A DNA stretch of 64,000 bases from Hedera helix (GCA_947179155.2 OX359276.1:45897953-45961952); one strand, 5' to 3'. Counted from the stretch's first letter, positions 1-12,969 are shown. Made by a program: numbers and translations. Notes: generated by a model not told the origin, from the letters alone.

Positions 1-310
1 ATGACGAGAATAATAAGTAAACGAACACTATTGTTTCTACTGAGCTCCAAGCAAATACTCCATTGAAGAGTTAAATTAGGAAAGTATATTATCTTCCATA
101 TTCCATAAGAAATTTCATTTGCATAAAAATACCTAGAAGTATCACTAACATAGCGAACCAAAATGTTAAAATTAAATCAAGCAACTTCAACACAAACCCA
201 AGCTTAACCAGCTTCAACTAATACACTCGTTGAGAAAAATGTTCCACATTTCAACATTTGGCAAAAACAAAGAAGTAAAGCAGAAGAACAAAACACTTCA
301 AATCATACGA

Positions 311-620
311 AACATAAGAACGCACCAGTGGCATCAAAATCAGAGAACAAATGAAGCACCGACATCCCCGCTTAGATCTGCTAAATTCAACCAAACCAAC
401 GGCTAGATCAGCAGCAAGCATTGCTATGAGTCAATGTATAAGGATCCGACTGTGGTGAAATCAGCATTAGATGGAGTCGAGATTGAGAATTGGAAGACAT
501 GTTGGCCATTTTTCAGCTCCGAGAATTATATTCTGGAGAGAGAAAACGGCGAGTCTTTTGGTGGAGATGTCGTTCGCTTCACTTTGTTATCACTACTAGT
601 ACTCGAAAGTTTTTTTTTCT
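311..620 (-). other. Possible 5' leader exon of a gene leaving the window
   Basis: Read on the minus strand, this is less AT-rich than its flanks and looks like a transcribed leader. It holds an ATG near 502 in good context, followed by a 33-codon ORF that ends in TGA, then a possible splice donor (CACTG/GTGCG) near 320 and T-rich intron-like sequence running to the window edge. The short ORF is best read as an upstream ORF in a 5' UTR, with the main coding exons left of position 1. No protein family is recognisable. It could instead be a chance GC-richer stretch. Confidence 0.35.
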
Positions 621-2119
621 AATCCTTCTCTAATGTGAGCAGGGCCTTGTGCTTATTATATTTTATTTATGTCAGTCTAACGTGGCCATTGACGGAAATT
701 AGTGACATAACGGTAAAGAACGGTCAACGTCAGTCGTGTCGGTCGGTCGGTCCGTTGAAGTGCCTGCAAGAAGATGGGTGATTAGATTACTATGCAGTGC
801 CTGCCCATAGTTCATTCCTGGACTCTATTTTTTTTAATGGAGTAACAATATATTAGTCTTTTTCTTTCAGCTAGTTAACCTTCTTTGTTTTTTTCTAATG
901 TGTTATTTTTTCAGCTAAATAATATGTATTAGTGATGGGGGAGCATAATTATCCTGTCCAAAAAGCTAGTAGCATCCTACTTACGAATTTACTTTGTAAA
1001 TATACAATTATTTTTTTATATTTTATATAATTATGTAAGAGAACAAAGGAGGTAAGGGACACCTAATATTTTTGCATGAGATGTTCTTTATAATAATAAT
1101 ATTTTAAAAAATTATAAAAGATTATTTTGTAGAGATAATGTATTTAATTACACAAAATCACGTCGTTTTTGTATAGTAACTTATACAATTATGCAGTGTA
1201 TGTCACCTTCTTTTTGCCATTACGTAAATATTAATTTTTTAAATATATTTTTTTGTTTGTTTGGAACAAATTACGCTACATTAAATGTTGGAGTCCATAG
1301 ATCAGAATAATTAAATTTTCTTATGATAAAATCATCTTTATTTTTTCACTTTGTTTCTTGCTTTTTTGAGGTTAAATATCATCTTCTTCCTTAAAAAAAA
1401 AAAAATTAAACATCATTTTACCTTTATATATAATGCTCATTCTGTCTTACAAAAACAATCTCATTTGTTATTTTTTATTTTTTTAAAATATCGAGTCTAC
1501 TTTTTAATGAAAATATTATAAAATGTTATTATCATATTACACTATTAAATTAATAATTATTATTTTCAATAGTATATATAAAATAAATATATAATTTTAG
1601 TTCTTATAAATGAGCTTCAGTTTTTATTAGATGGACGACGTATAATTTTGTACTTTTATACTGAAATAAGGTTATGTTTCAAAAGGACAAGTTAGCCTTG
1701 TTGTCAAGAACTTGACGTGACGTGCAAGATTTTTTGACAAATTAAGACATGTCCCACGATCAGAGTTTTACTCACGCCTCAAATTTAGCCCCTACTAGTG
1801 ACACGTATTGCTGAACTAGTTTGTCATGTAGAATTGCTCCATCAGTTAATTTCGCAGTAGAGTACCTTAATTTTTAACTAGTTTTTTTCTTTTTTTTTAT
1901 TCTATAATCATATTATCTACAAAACGGAGAAATTATGAAGTAATAAACACGCCTCGTCTTATCCTGGTAATCACTAATCAACCACCTCCCGTACAGCCTT
2001 ATCTAGAAATATGATTCAGATGCCCTTTTCAGTATCTATCAAAGACATTACTCCAACCAAAAAACAGGTGAGTAAGCATCCAGTAGGTATCCAATAGTTT
2101 CTTGCAATCAATAAATAGG
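621..2119. other. AT-rich intergenic stretch
   Basis: I see no coding signal or recognisable element. It contains short homopolymer A and T runs and a small GTCGGTCGGTCGGTC-type repeat near 738-756. If the leader exon to the left is real, 620-1000 would be its promoter. Confidence 0.5.
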
Positions 2120-2330
2120 TTAGTAAGCATTAAAGGTTAAGTGTCTTGCTAGTTCGATGGTTGAAGGCCCCAATTTTGCATCTAATTCGAATATGACTTT
2201 CAAATAGCAATAATTCCATGCCATAGGCCCGTGGTTAAACACTTGAACATCACGGATTACTTGAGGGATCTGTGGGGTCAAGGAGGTCTGTTCCATTATT
2301 TGATTTTCTGAGTGCATGCACTTAAGATCG
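2120..2330 (-). other. Unrecognised 65-codon ORF, possible gene fragment
   Basis: The 65-codon minus-strand ORF has balanced, protein-like composition (VIRDVQVFNHGP, FELDAKLGPSTIELARHL) unlike the low-complexity ORFs around it. It lies about 530 bp downstream of the D27-like stop codon on the same strand, with no splice site that clearly joins it to that gene. I do not recognise the family. It may be an exon relic of another gene or part of a transposable element. Confidence 0.25.
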
Positions 2331-2859
2331 CTAGGGGAGGGATTTTGTCTGATTGACGCATCATCCTAAAATTTGTTCCTAGCTTTTGACGACACTAATA
2401 ATCCAGGCTCAGTTAAAAACTCGACTAGTTTAACAAAGTTGTTGGAGCATATTCTACACTGAACAGTCCTTTGTAGTAAACATTCAATTCATTTTTGTAA
2501 TGCTTCTTCATGTTCGTATCAACAAAGTAGTGGGAGATAAAAAAAGATATATCTTATGTACAGGAACGACATTATGTTACAATCTGCAACTCATGAGATG
2601 CTATTTCAGTTGAGCAAAGGTCTTCCCTTTATTGTTATGATCCACCCTGGAACATTCGCTGCATCAGCGAAATGCTCCTGACCACATTCTTTTCATCTAT
2701 ATTTGCCATTAGATGTACAAGAAGAATTCTAATTAGAAATTTTAAGTAAAGAAGCAAAGACTAGAGTATTTGCAGGTACAAACCGTGTCTGAAGAGGCTA
2801 CTGTATGGTAGCATCCAAAGGGGATGATGTATATATAGCAATGATGGGAGGGATCGACA
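2331..2859 (-). other. 3' flank of the D27-like gene
   Basis: This holds the expected 3' UTR of the D27-like gene, immediately after its TAG stop at 2860-2862. No polyadenylation site can be fixed by eye and no other feature is evident. Confidence 0.4.
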
Positions 2860-5800
2860 CTATGCCTTGGGACATTTCAATGCTTCCATGCTATTAGTGA
2901 CTTGTTTGTGTCGACTGGCATTTGGGCATACCTCCAAGCAAGGCTCTTTGAGAGTGATATCATCTTCCGGCACAGGAGGGAGGACACCATATTTAAACTG
3001 CCTCCACATAATCAGACGATTAAGCAAGAACTTTAAAATGAAATCTTAGGGGGTCATTACGGGATTACTTGAAAGAGAGAGGTAGTTGAAGCTTAGATAA
3101 CTGTTAGATAATTACCTGCACATTTCAAACATGGAGGAGCTATATAACATTTTTCAGTGTGACAATTATTAGGAACGGTACTGGCATTAACATCCAAGTT
3201 TCATCAGCTAGAAATCAGCCGTAATGGTGATAATTCATTGCGGTCAACACAAATATTAAGGTGATAAAATTTCTCTGTTTAAAATCTTCTTCAAATCAAT
3301 GTATATCCATTCTTATTGAATTTTCTTGTTGAAAAACGAAATCTAACGGCCATTTATATTAGATGAGATCCAAGGACAAGTTACTCGTACAAATCTGTAC
3401 AAATTTTGTCAGTTCCATTTCTAAATAATTTCTACAACCATGTAGAAGAAATGAAACTTTGTTTTTGAATTCCACCAGATCCGATTCTCTCTCACTCGAC
3501 AGAACCTTGCATGTATACTTAGAGTTTATCATTTAAACATAAAAGAGCAGACATATATGGTGTATAGAATGACAAATGCCAAATTCCTCCATCAAGATAA
3601 CAAGCTACACAGTCACAATAGCGAAACACATAATTGAGAATATAATCAATTACAACTATTAGCTTGATAGCCAAACCACATACCTGACAGCTATAATCGC
3701 TGAAGTTTGGTTCCATCAGTAAGGGCACACCCATGAAGTCCTTCATGAAAGTCTGAAATAACAATCGTGCATCAAAACTAATATCTGCCTATCGTGTATG
3801 ATTCAAGTAAAATATCTCATTTCTTTTATAATTTTCAAGGTTCTTGTCTAAAAATTAAAGTTTAAAATGAAAAATTTAGTATTTATGACCTGATATAAAA
3901 TTTATTCCAACTAAAAGTTATTTGGGTAGTTTAGCTTGCAAGGTCAGATGCAAGGTCGGATATAGGAACCTTGCTGCCAAAAGATCCGATCACTATTTGT
4001 AAAAAATTCGAGAGTCCAAGACAGAAGTGATCTTGATATCATTCGTGCATGGTTGGAGCAAGAATGGTGGTGATGGGAGGATGTTCAATTCTTATTATAC
4101 ATATTAAAACTGTTATGCAAGTAAATTATTCATAAAAAAGAAATGCATATAAAGACAAGAAGTACAAGTTTTAAAATCTTTAAAATCACTAACCTGTGTA
4201 GGGAGCTTACATGTATTAATACATATGCCAACACATTTGCTCTCCTCTAAATACTTGCATCTTTCAACAAATACCTACAATAATATCCAAACCCCAAAGG
4301 GGATCATGACTGCCAAATTATAAAAGTGAAGATCAGCCAGTCAAGACAGGAGGCGATTCAGAAAGCAAAAACCATTACCCCACTCATCAATGAGGATCCA
4401 TTAGGAAGATCAACAGAGTTAACAGTGCATGGGCCCATGAGCCACTGGCAAGATAGCGCAGTCACCCTTGCTTAAAAAAAACAGAAAGTACAAACTTCTA
4501 GACGTCAAAACCAACTGAGCACTAACAATCAAAGCAAACAGCAAAACTGAACAACCCTGTTCAGGAAGCACAGATTGAGTTCTCCGAACCACCCTAAGAA
4601 GGATAAACTCACCAACCATCACTGCTGCCACTTTTCCTCCGGCAACAGGGGCAATGAGCATTTTGTAAAGCTCTAAAAGTAATGGAGGAAACAACGATCT
4701 TAATATACGAACCTGCCAAACAAACGAAACAATTGCTACCGGTGATCAGTGCCGTATGCAATTGGCACAAAGCCATTATTTCCGACTTCTCCTTCCGATA
4801 TATAGTTTATGGATATTTAACTTTTATTATATCTTCTGCATTAAATCTACTAGCCATTACTTAAAATATCAATGTTCATTCTGCTCATTCAGAAAATGGA
4901 CATAATTTAATGTTAATCACACTGATAACCATAAACAAATGAAGATTGAAATACCGCAGCTTCTGTGGTTTCAGAGTTGCTTCTGCCAATCATAAGACGG
5001 TTTGCCACTTCTATTAGTCCATCATATCCAGACTTCTCCGAATCCCATCCAGCCTCCTGTTACTAGTCCCTTAAAATATAAACATAAAAGCTAAAAGTGC
5101 AACATTATCGAGTGACAAACTAGCGTTGATACGACCAAATTCGCTGTTTCGCCACTCAAAATGCAAGAAAATTCGTTGCTACCCTTTTGCTTACAATTAC
5201 AAATTTGAAATGGAAAAGACATAATAGAAAGATGTATCAGGAAAAGAAAAAACATTTTCTACAAAGTTATCATCTTTCTTAGGCTATGTTTGGAAATCGA
5301 AAACTGGAAAAGCAAGGAAAAGGAAATGGAAATGTAAAATTTTATTGGAACATTATTAACCATATATAAAACTACATTTTAACATCCTTATCGATATTAG
5401 AATTTTAAAAGTATAGATAACTGGATTTTTGTGCACTGAGATGGTTTTTCTTATTTATATATAATTGTTTTTGTTCCCTTTCCTTTCTTTTCGAGTTCTA
5501 AAGTTTCTTTAATTTTCTCCTTCCTTACTTTTCCCACCCCAGAAAAAATAACATAATCACAAACAAAATAATAGTATTTCCAAATTATTAGAATTTATAT
5601 AACTAAATTAGCTATCAAAATTGAACTGACCTGGACCATTTTGTTTCGGAACGAGTGGAGAAACAGGTTGTCCAAGATACTGGGCTTGTGTTCTGGTTTT
5701 GAATTTTTCTCTGTTGATTTTATCTGGAAAATACTCAAAGAAAATTTTATTTGGCATCGCAGATAAGTGTTTGTGGAAGAAACTGATTCGAAGATATTAC

Positions 5801-5951
5801 GCGAAAATGATCAAGAAATGAAGAAACGCACCGTTTGTGATTGAGTAGAGAGACATGAAAATCGAAAACTAGGGTTCCGCAGGTGAAAGTTTGGGTGTGA
5901 GAGATTAAAATCTGAAAGAGAGAGAGTAGGACGAACAAGAGCCATAGCCAT
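2860..5951 (-). CDS. D27-like beta-carotene isomerase family protein (DUF4033), 8 exons
   Basis: Eight exons join in frame to a 264-residue protein: 5951-5832, 5723-5631, 5056-4955, 4712-4613, 4470-4379, 4274-4194, 3752-3684 and 2997-2860 (TAG). All introns are GT-AG. Exon 1 is Ser/Arg-rich and acid-poor, as in a plastid transit peptide. Family signatures seen are LDNLFL, AGWDSEKSGYDGL, LFPPLLLELYKMLIAP, GGKVAAVMV, CQWLMGPCTVN, the Cys-rich YLEESKCVGICINTCKLPTQ, MEPNFSDYSCQ and a C-terminal CPNAS...CPKA. D27 proteins are plastid iron-containing enzymes that isomerise all-trans to 9-cis beta-carotene for strigolactone synthesis. The motif wording looks closer to the D27-like1 branch than to D27 itself; that subfamily assignment is from memory and needs a tree. 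The start is the first of two nearby in-frame ATGs (5951 or 5945). No lesions are seen. Confidence 0.9.
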
Positions 5952-6885
5952 GGGTAAGGCAGCAGCAGCAGCCACCAGGTCTCACTGCCTATGCATTTAA
6001 CTCATCACCATTAACTAACCAATTTTTTACCGGTAAAAACGTTCTATTTCCGTCCCGCCAACATTGATTGGCAAATTTACTGTTATCAAAGCCATTTTTA
6101 CTGAAAAAACCTTTAATTCTTATGCGACCTTTTTTTATAAAAATATTATTAATATTGTTATTATTATTATTATATACAACTTGGAATGGAGTAGGGAGTA
6201 CAAAATAGAGGAAGGCAATTTGTATTTCTACGAGCATTTTTAATATCATCCACACAAGTCCTATGAATAATAAGTGGATTATGCGGGCGGGTAAAGTAGG
6301 TTGTCTAAATAAATTTTTGGAAACTAATATTTTCACAGGTTTTTTTGTTATTTTTGTAAAGTTTATCTATAGCGACGATTTTAACATGTAAAGTGTAGTT
6401 ATAAATATATAACGACAATTTTAAAATTATCGCTATAGATAAAAAATAAAATCCACCTATAAAAATAACAAAAAAGTCTGTAAAAATAACAGTTCCCTAA
6501 ATTTTTATATGCAAATAGGATGAAAAGTTCTAATTTTTTTTATTCACATAACAGTTTATATAAATTTTAAAAATGATAATTAATAGTAATTTTTTAGTTA
6601 GTTTAGTAATAGTTGTTTGTATTTGATTCACCAAAAATGAGAATTAGGCAAATGCAGGTGACGAGACCCCTTTACTTTTTTGGTAGAGCGCTGCACAAGC
6701 CGTGTTTCATTAACATATCACGATATAAAATGGAATACACACGTCGTTTCCAATATTACAAGCAGTGACTGAAAGCCGTATCACAACCCCCCATTCTCCC
6801 CCCCCCCCCTCCCCCCCGGCGAACAAGGAGAAAAAGCTCCTACAAAATGTCTGCTTCACTATACAGTGGCTGGAATGGGAAACCA
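5952..6885. other. Intergenic: D27-like promoter and cyclophilin 3' UTR
   Basis: The interval from 5952 to about 6300 is the upstream region and leader of the D27-like gene; a GCAGCAGCAGCAGC run sits just before its ATG. The interval from 6640 to 6885 is the likely 3' UTR of the cyclophilin gene and contains a 12-base plus 7-base C run at 6798-6817. A foldback element lies between them. Confidence 0.5.
6329..6492. mobile_element. Small foldback (MITE-like) inverted repeat
   Basis: The two halves are imperfect inverted copies. The left arm TCTATAGCGACGATTTTAA (6365-6383) pairs with the right arm TTAAAATTATCGCTATAGA (6421-6439), and the pairing extends outward through TTTTTTGTTATTTTTGTA-type sequence. 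It is about 160 bp with no coding capacity. A target duplication could not be fixed, so the superfamily is left open. Confidence 0.5.
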
Positions 6886-8341
6886 TTAGATCCTCTGCTT
6901 CAGCGTCACATCAATGATTCCTATTGAAGATTTAGGACGATAGTGTTCATCTGTGTCAACCTCTTCAATTTCCTGAATACCACATTGCAGGGAAATAGCT
7001 AACACAAGGTGGGGAAAAAACTATTGAAAAATAATATGTCAACATTAAATTTAAACATAATTCTTCCCATTCAATACAGAGGATGTTCCAAATTTGAGAA
7101 TAGGCATGACAAAATGCTAGCTATTAAAACTAAATTTATGAAGTTAACTTTTACATACTATCAATCCTTTGGAGGTGCTCGACAATAATGCTGGGTAAAA
7201 GAATGATTTACATGAGAATGCTCAGCTCCCTTCTGCTAATATTAGTGGAAAGTAAAAACTAGAAGGGAAAGGAAAAAATTAGAACCAATGGTACTGAGCC
7301 AAGATGAAACCAACTATGTTAGTTAAATGATCATACTTATTACTTGGAATATTATTCAATGCCTTCCTTAAAGGCTTAAACATAGAGTCAGAAATATAAT
7401 TCAAAATCACACTCTTCCACCCCCTTTCTCTCTCCTCCTCTATCTCTTTTGTTTAGTTGTTGTTCGCAAACACATTCTTTCCTGTTTTCTATTGTTGAAA
7501 TTAAAGCACGAATAATAATAGGAAATGATCTCCTCGCTAGAAGCTTATCTACACTGAAATCTCAATGATCTTAGCATAAGCTTTTACATAATCTGTTCTA
7601 ATTGCATAAAATTTAAAGTGCATATAACTTCAAGTCCATATTTTAAATTCAAACACATCGTGTTACAACCTAAGATTGAAATTAGGTTTTTACAAATGAT
7701 TTGAGAATAATTAGTGAAGACGACAACAGATTATTCAGAGAAATAGGGAGGTGTGTGTGTGTGTGCACGCGCCCCCGCGTGTGTGTACAGAGAGAGAGAG
7801 AATGGAAGGGAGATCAGACACAGGTAATTTGTGGGGAAATAGGGGAGATTGATTTGAGAGAAACAATTACTCATTTTTATTCATCATGCATAATCTCTAC
7901 AACAGATTATTCAGAGAAATAGGGAGGTGTGTGTGTGTGTGTGTGTGCACGCGCCCCCGCGTGTGTGTACAGAGAGAGAGAGAATGGAAGGGAGATCAGA
8001 CACAGGTAATTTGTGGGGAAATAGGGGAGATTGATTTGAGAGAAACAATTACTCATTTTTATTCATCATGCATAATCTCTACAACTTCTAATACAATTAT
8101 TTATAGGCTTAGGTCTCTGCAAAAAAAATAATCCAACCGGTATTTTCCCAAAACCGGCCAGTTCGGTAATTTTTTGAACCAGTATGGTATCAGTAATAAT
8201 TTTCGGTATATACCAGTCAATCACCACGGGACCGGACCGGTGTAAGGTCGATATATCCTGAACCATATTGGTTTACCGGTTGCTGTAAAGCACCGCATGT
8301 ATATATGTATGGTATGTATGTACTTTTAATATTAGCATTAA

Positions 8342-8393
<52 letters not shown>

Positions 8394-11300
8394 TATGTTA
8401 TTGCACTGGGTAAAGATAAACATTTAGTGCTCAAATTTTCTCTCTAAACCAATTCTTCTCCCTGATTTCCGAACTCCAATTTTCTTCTCAAATTATCTCT
8501 TCTCCAACTCTTACTGGATATCCCAAATTTCTAGAACTCTTACCAAACCTTCTACTTCTTCTCCAACTCTCCTCTATTCAATAGATTAATAATAACACAT
8601 GCACACACGCGCGCGCACACACACACGCGCGCACACGCACACACATACACACGTGGGTATATATATATTGAGAGAGAGAGAGGGGGAATAATACATGATT
8701 CAACGATGGCGTTGAGATTACAGAGTCTGTGAAGCAACGTCAGCATCGGTGCAATAATTTCTTCTTTGAGCACTGTGGCACAAAAGATTGAAATTGGGGG
8801 TTTTGGATCTACGTGCGTTTGTAATTTTTTGTGTTCTTGAGTTTGCTGCTTCTTTTTTTTCCTATTATAAACTCTAAATTGGATATGGATTGGGTTGTAT
8901 CAAGTATTGTTTAACTGGAACAAAGTGAAAGATTGAAAATTTGCACAGTAAGATTCGGTATATAAATGGTAAATACCCCGGCACAATCGGTTTGGGATAC
9001 CGGGTATTTCAGTACCAGTATCATACTCAATCAAATCAGTAATCGGTTTAGTACGGTTCGGATTAGTTCGGGACGGTTTTTACAAGATGCGCACCCCTGT
9101 ATAGGCTTAACTACAGCTTGAAACCAGTCATTTACAAAAGCACCTGTGCTTGCTAACTACCAAAAAGAACTACATATATTCTAACAAGGCTGATCGTGAC
9201 AGGAAGTCGTAAGGCAGCAAAAAGCTACACATCTGCTGTTTTGGTATTCCGCTTCTGAAACTAGAGGTTCTGCTATTCTATGTAATTATAAAAGATAGGA
9301 ACGGAAATAGAGGAAACGTAGAGCATGTGCCATTATTCCACCTGATGAAAGTGTGATACAGAATCAGTCAAGTGAAAGCATCTCTTCTTCAGCTGTCCAA
9401 ATGGTACTAGAGGAAGTTGAGAACTACCTTCATTCGAAGGAGGGTGTCCAGCACTATGAGAATTGGTTATTCACAACATTGGGGGATTTCTGATAGGATA
9501 TTCACGTAAAGGTTCTAGTTTATTTTGTTTTAATTCCGCCGTTGCAGTTGACAATGTATAGGAGGAATGCCCCTAGTAATTCTTAAAATTTTGCTGAGGT
9601 TAATAAAATTTATTGACATTTACACTAGAGAAATGAAAATAAAAATACACAGCCATACTAAAAGACTATGACTACTTTTGGCTATTTTCTCAAACATTTA
9701 GAATGCAGCAAGGCCTTTTTCATGGGACTTGAACTCAAAAATTCAAAATTCAGTTCGAGATCCTTGTATGCAACAACTTTATGAAAATCCAGATATGTCA
9801 ATGCCAAAAGGAAGAAATAGAGTGGAAAAAGGTGGGGTGTTCGAAATTGTTTATCACCTGAACAACATCTTCTCCCCTGATCACACGCCCAAACACATTA
9901 AGCTTTTCACTTAGATCCGGGATAGGTGCAGTTGTAATAAATAGTCCAAAGCCTTCTTTGTCATGTTTTGCCTTAGAAGTACCAATCATAAAAGCCTCGT
10001 GCTTCACACTGGATAAAGACAAGAAATTTGAGAAAGGAGGGGGGGGGGGGGGGGGGGGGGATAGAACAAGAAACCAAACACCATCAGAAGTCCATCAGGA
10101 TACAATTAAAACATCGAAAGCAGGTGCAGGTGCAGGTCAGGGAAGACCTTTTATCCAGTTGATTATAATGTTTTCCTCTAGAAGTCCAATCTTCTGTAAC
10201 TCCATGTCTTTCAACATCACCTCCTTGAATAACAAAATTCTTAATTACACGAGTAAATTGCATCCCTTTGAAGTGCCCCATCTGACTGTAAAAATTAAAA
10301 TATTTCAGCCTCATCATGCAAACAATAAAGGCATAACAAAGATGCAACCAGCCTATATTAAAAGATGTTAAGAGAAAAGTTCATCTTATTACATTACTAT
10401 CTATCTACGTTTTCAATAATAACACTAATCATTTATCCAACCATTCCAGAAACATTATATGAATCACTAGAAAAATGGGATCCAGTTCTGCCCCCTCATA
10501 GGCTTCTACTTTCGCTGTTTTCTCCGATCATAACCAATTTCAGACACATTCCCTTTTAAATATACTTGTATCAGAATAAAAATGTCAGACAACTTAACCA
10601 AGCTATTTCTGAGGGTAATAAACATAAACATTTAATATCATACAGAAATGCAATACCATTATGAAACTATTTAAAAAATCATTAAACCCTAATTGCACTG
10701 AAATCAGTGAAAATACATAAATGCTAGAATCTAGCACTTGAATTCCTATTAGCTAACTAAAAGGCATAATTTTGAAGATTGGAAGCTTCATTAATTCCAG
10801 GTTATCAAACGGCATATCAGTAAAAGGAAATGGCAACTCCAATTTTTATTTGGTAATTATCTATTTTCTTACTAATGAATCACATCAACAATTTTACTTG
10901 ATTGAGTAATGAAAAATAAAATATAGTGAGACAAAATAATTCAATGTAATTAAGGTCATTGCATGAACACCTAACATTAGATTTAAGAGAAATAAATGGA
11001 TAAAAGAGCTGAGCTCAATACTCACCATGAGTTAATAAATTCAGCAACAACTTCTGGAGCACCTTCCTTGTAAAGTTCCACAGTTATTGTACCTTTTGAG
11101 GTATTAAAAATCTGTTGCTCATAACCGCATCAAAATACATTACTCACTAGTGAAGGAAATAATATGAAAAAGCTTTAAAAAAAGGACAGATAATTAGGAC
11201 AAAAAAAGTGAAGGACATTGCAAAAAAAATATACAGCAGCAAAGAAATGGAGAACCTAAAACATTTAAAAAAACAATGGTTTTAAAATAATATATTGTCT

Positions 11301-11939
11301 GAAGCTTGCAGCATCCCCAAATTACAAATAGTGAAAATATTTCTAATGAAAAGAAACAAGAAAGACACAACATCTATACTATAAGGATCACTATTCTAAG
11401 AAAGATCAATTTCAAAGCAACCAATCAAATCCGGTAACAATTAAGCACTACATCTAAAATCTTACCGCAAATCTGTAGACATCTGCTTTCTTGGAACCAT
11501 CAAAAGCACCTTCACTCTGCAGTATGCAAAAGAACAAATATAGGCAGAGGCAAATAACTTGATAATTGAAAAAAAAAAATCAGCATATAAAGCATTAAAG
11601 ATCTAAGACGCATACTTGAAATTCTGCATGACCATGCAAAGATGATTTCAAAGATTTATGTTATCAATGAAAAAGCCATGACATACATGAATTGTCACAT
11701 TAAAGGAAGGTAATAAGAAAGCTAACAAACCAATAGGCAATAAACAAATAATAAGTGTAAACCTATCAAAAAATAAAGCAAAAAAGTTGTTTTACTTATC
11801 CCCAAGAAAAAAGTAAAAAATTGTACCTCATGAATTGGTAACCCATCCTCTGTCTGAAACCTTGACCTAAACCAAAGATTAGCATGCAAAATTCTAATCA
11901 GATAAAATAATTACTGATAAGTGTTTTCATTCATTCCTA

Positions 11940-11981
<42 letters not shown>

Positions 11982-12969
11982 CTTAAAATTCAATCTTTAT
12001 TTATTTGATTTTTATTAAAACATGATGTTTCAGGACTACGACCAAGTTGAGTAAAGGAAATGTTTTCGCTAATTCCCTTGACAATTCATTTTTCCAAAAA
12101 ATATAATCCACCGTCCCACATTTTTTGCAACTCTTTTTTTAGAGCGTGTGGCACTGATTTTAGGACGTGTCAAAAGTATATTTAAATATTATATATTTAT
12201 AATATATTAAGAATATAACATTTGAATATTTTAAAATATAAAATAATCTAAATATGATTTTAGAACGTCCTAAAATCCGTGCAATACAAACTAGGAAAGG
12301 GTTGCAAACAATGTGGGATGGAGGGAAAATAATATATTGATGCACATGCGCATTTAACGCGTCACCTAAGTATCTAGTGTGTGTGTGTGTGTATGTGTGT
12401 GTATATATATATATATATAGTATCTTTAAAGTAACACTTTGAGTTAACTTAACTCAGATGTGCCACTGGTTAGGACACAATTTGTAATACAACAATGATT
12501 ATTTTAGCGCTTATTTCATATTAACATATTAAAAAGATGATTTTAAATGTTGCATTTACTGACAAGCCAAAAGGTTAAAACCCATGTTGGCTAGTGTACC
12601 TGCTCCAGTTTTTAAAGAGGCCTTTATATGCTTACTTATTCCTAAAATCTCTTGAAATCTATCACAGATATTCATAGACCTTCATAAGTATTCTTCTAGA
12701 AATTTGAATTTGTTTCAAAATCCAATAAGGAAAACCCAAGAATTGAACAAGTTGCATTTTTTTATCCAATATCATGAAACAAAAGGTTGTAAAAAACAAA
12801 TGGTGAACTCCACAAACCTTCGAGTCCAATGTCTGTATGTTGCAAACGAGAAGAACGCCATCACAAGGACAATCAGGCCATACAACACAACCGTAGTGGC
12901 ACTAATACGAGTGGGCCCCTTCTTCTTCTTGCTTTGTTGTAGCAGAGCTTGAGGTTTAATTCTAGCCAT
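6886..12969 (-). CDS. CYP21-4: Cyclophilin (peptidyl-prolyl isomerase family), CYP21-4 type, membrane-anchored
   Basis: Seven coding exons join in frame to 234 residues: 12969-12818, 11866-11827, 11516-11466, 11111-11026, 10285-10148, 10008-9858 and 6972-6886 (TAA). All introns are GT-AG and phases match. The protein starts MARIKPQALLQQSKKKKGP, has one membrane segment (VVLYGLIVLVMAFFSFA, about residues 27-45), then a cyclophilin-like domain with GTITVELYKEGAPEVV, HFKGMQFTRVIKNFVIQGGD, EAFMIGTSKAK, FITTAPIPDL and VFGRVIRGEDVVQ. Arabidopsis CYP21-4 has the same start and layout and is reported in the Golgi. The canonical FHR active-site motif reads FTR here, so catalytic activity may be weak. 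A non-coding 5' exon lies near 14850-14950. The last intron is about 2.9 kb and holds a tandem duplication and a hAT insertion. Confidence 0.92.
7723..8080. repeat. Two-copy tandem duplication (176 and 182 bp) in last cyclophilin intron
   Basis: Copy 1 is 7723-7898 and copy 2 is 7899-8080. They look identical apart from extra GT units in copy 2. Each begins ACAACAGATTATTCAGAG, includes a (GT)n tract followed by GCACGCGCCCCCGCGTG and an (AG)n tract, and ends CATAATCTCT. Near-identity suggests a recent event. Confidence 0.85.
8110..9099. mobile_element. Non-autonomous hAT-like element, about 990 bp
   Basis: TATAGGCT occurs at 8102-8109 and again at 9100-9107, an 8-bp direct repeat typical of hAT target duplications. 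The ends are imperfect inverted repeats: TAGGTCTCTGCA on the left against CAGGGGTGCGCA as the complement of the right. Both subterminal regions are rich in CGGT/ACCG motifs in opposite orientation. No transposase is seen; the interior carries (TA)n(GT)n and CA/CG microsatellites. It sits in the last intron of the cyclophilin gene. Confidence 0.65.
8342..8390. repeat. (TA)n(TG)n microsatellite
   Basis: A run of TA dinucleotides passes directly into a long TG run, inside the hAT-like element. A second mixed CA/CG tract lies at about 8599-8653 with an AG run at about 8670-8682. Confidence 0.9.
10039..10060. repeat. Poly-G tract of 22 bases
   Basis: An uninterrupted G run lies in the intron between cyclophilin exons 5 and 6, so it is poly-C in the transcript and lies upstream of the acceptor at 10009-10010. 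The exact length is likely unreliable in sequencing. Confidence 0.85.
11943..11981. repeat. (GT)n(AT)n microsatellite in cyclophilin intron 1
   Basis: A compound GT then AT repeat. A second compound tract of the same type is at 12377-12419, on the other side of the Stowaway-like element. Confidence 0.9.
12104..12330. mobile_element. Stowaway-like MITE
   Basis: The left end reads CACCGTCCCACATTTTTTGC and the complement of the right end reads CTCCATCCCACATTGTTTGC, with pairing continuing through GATTTTAGGACGT on both sides. CTCC-TCCCA ends and flanking TA are typical of Tc1/mariner-derived Stowaway MITEs. It lies in the first coding intron of the cyclophilin gene. Confidence 0.65.

Noticed and set aside
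434..622. 62-codon plus-strand ORF
   Set aside because: Ends in poly-Phe from a T run; the strand with leader-like features is the minus strand.
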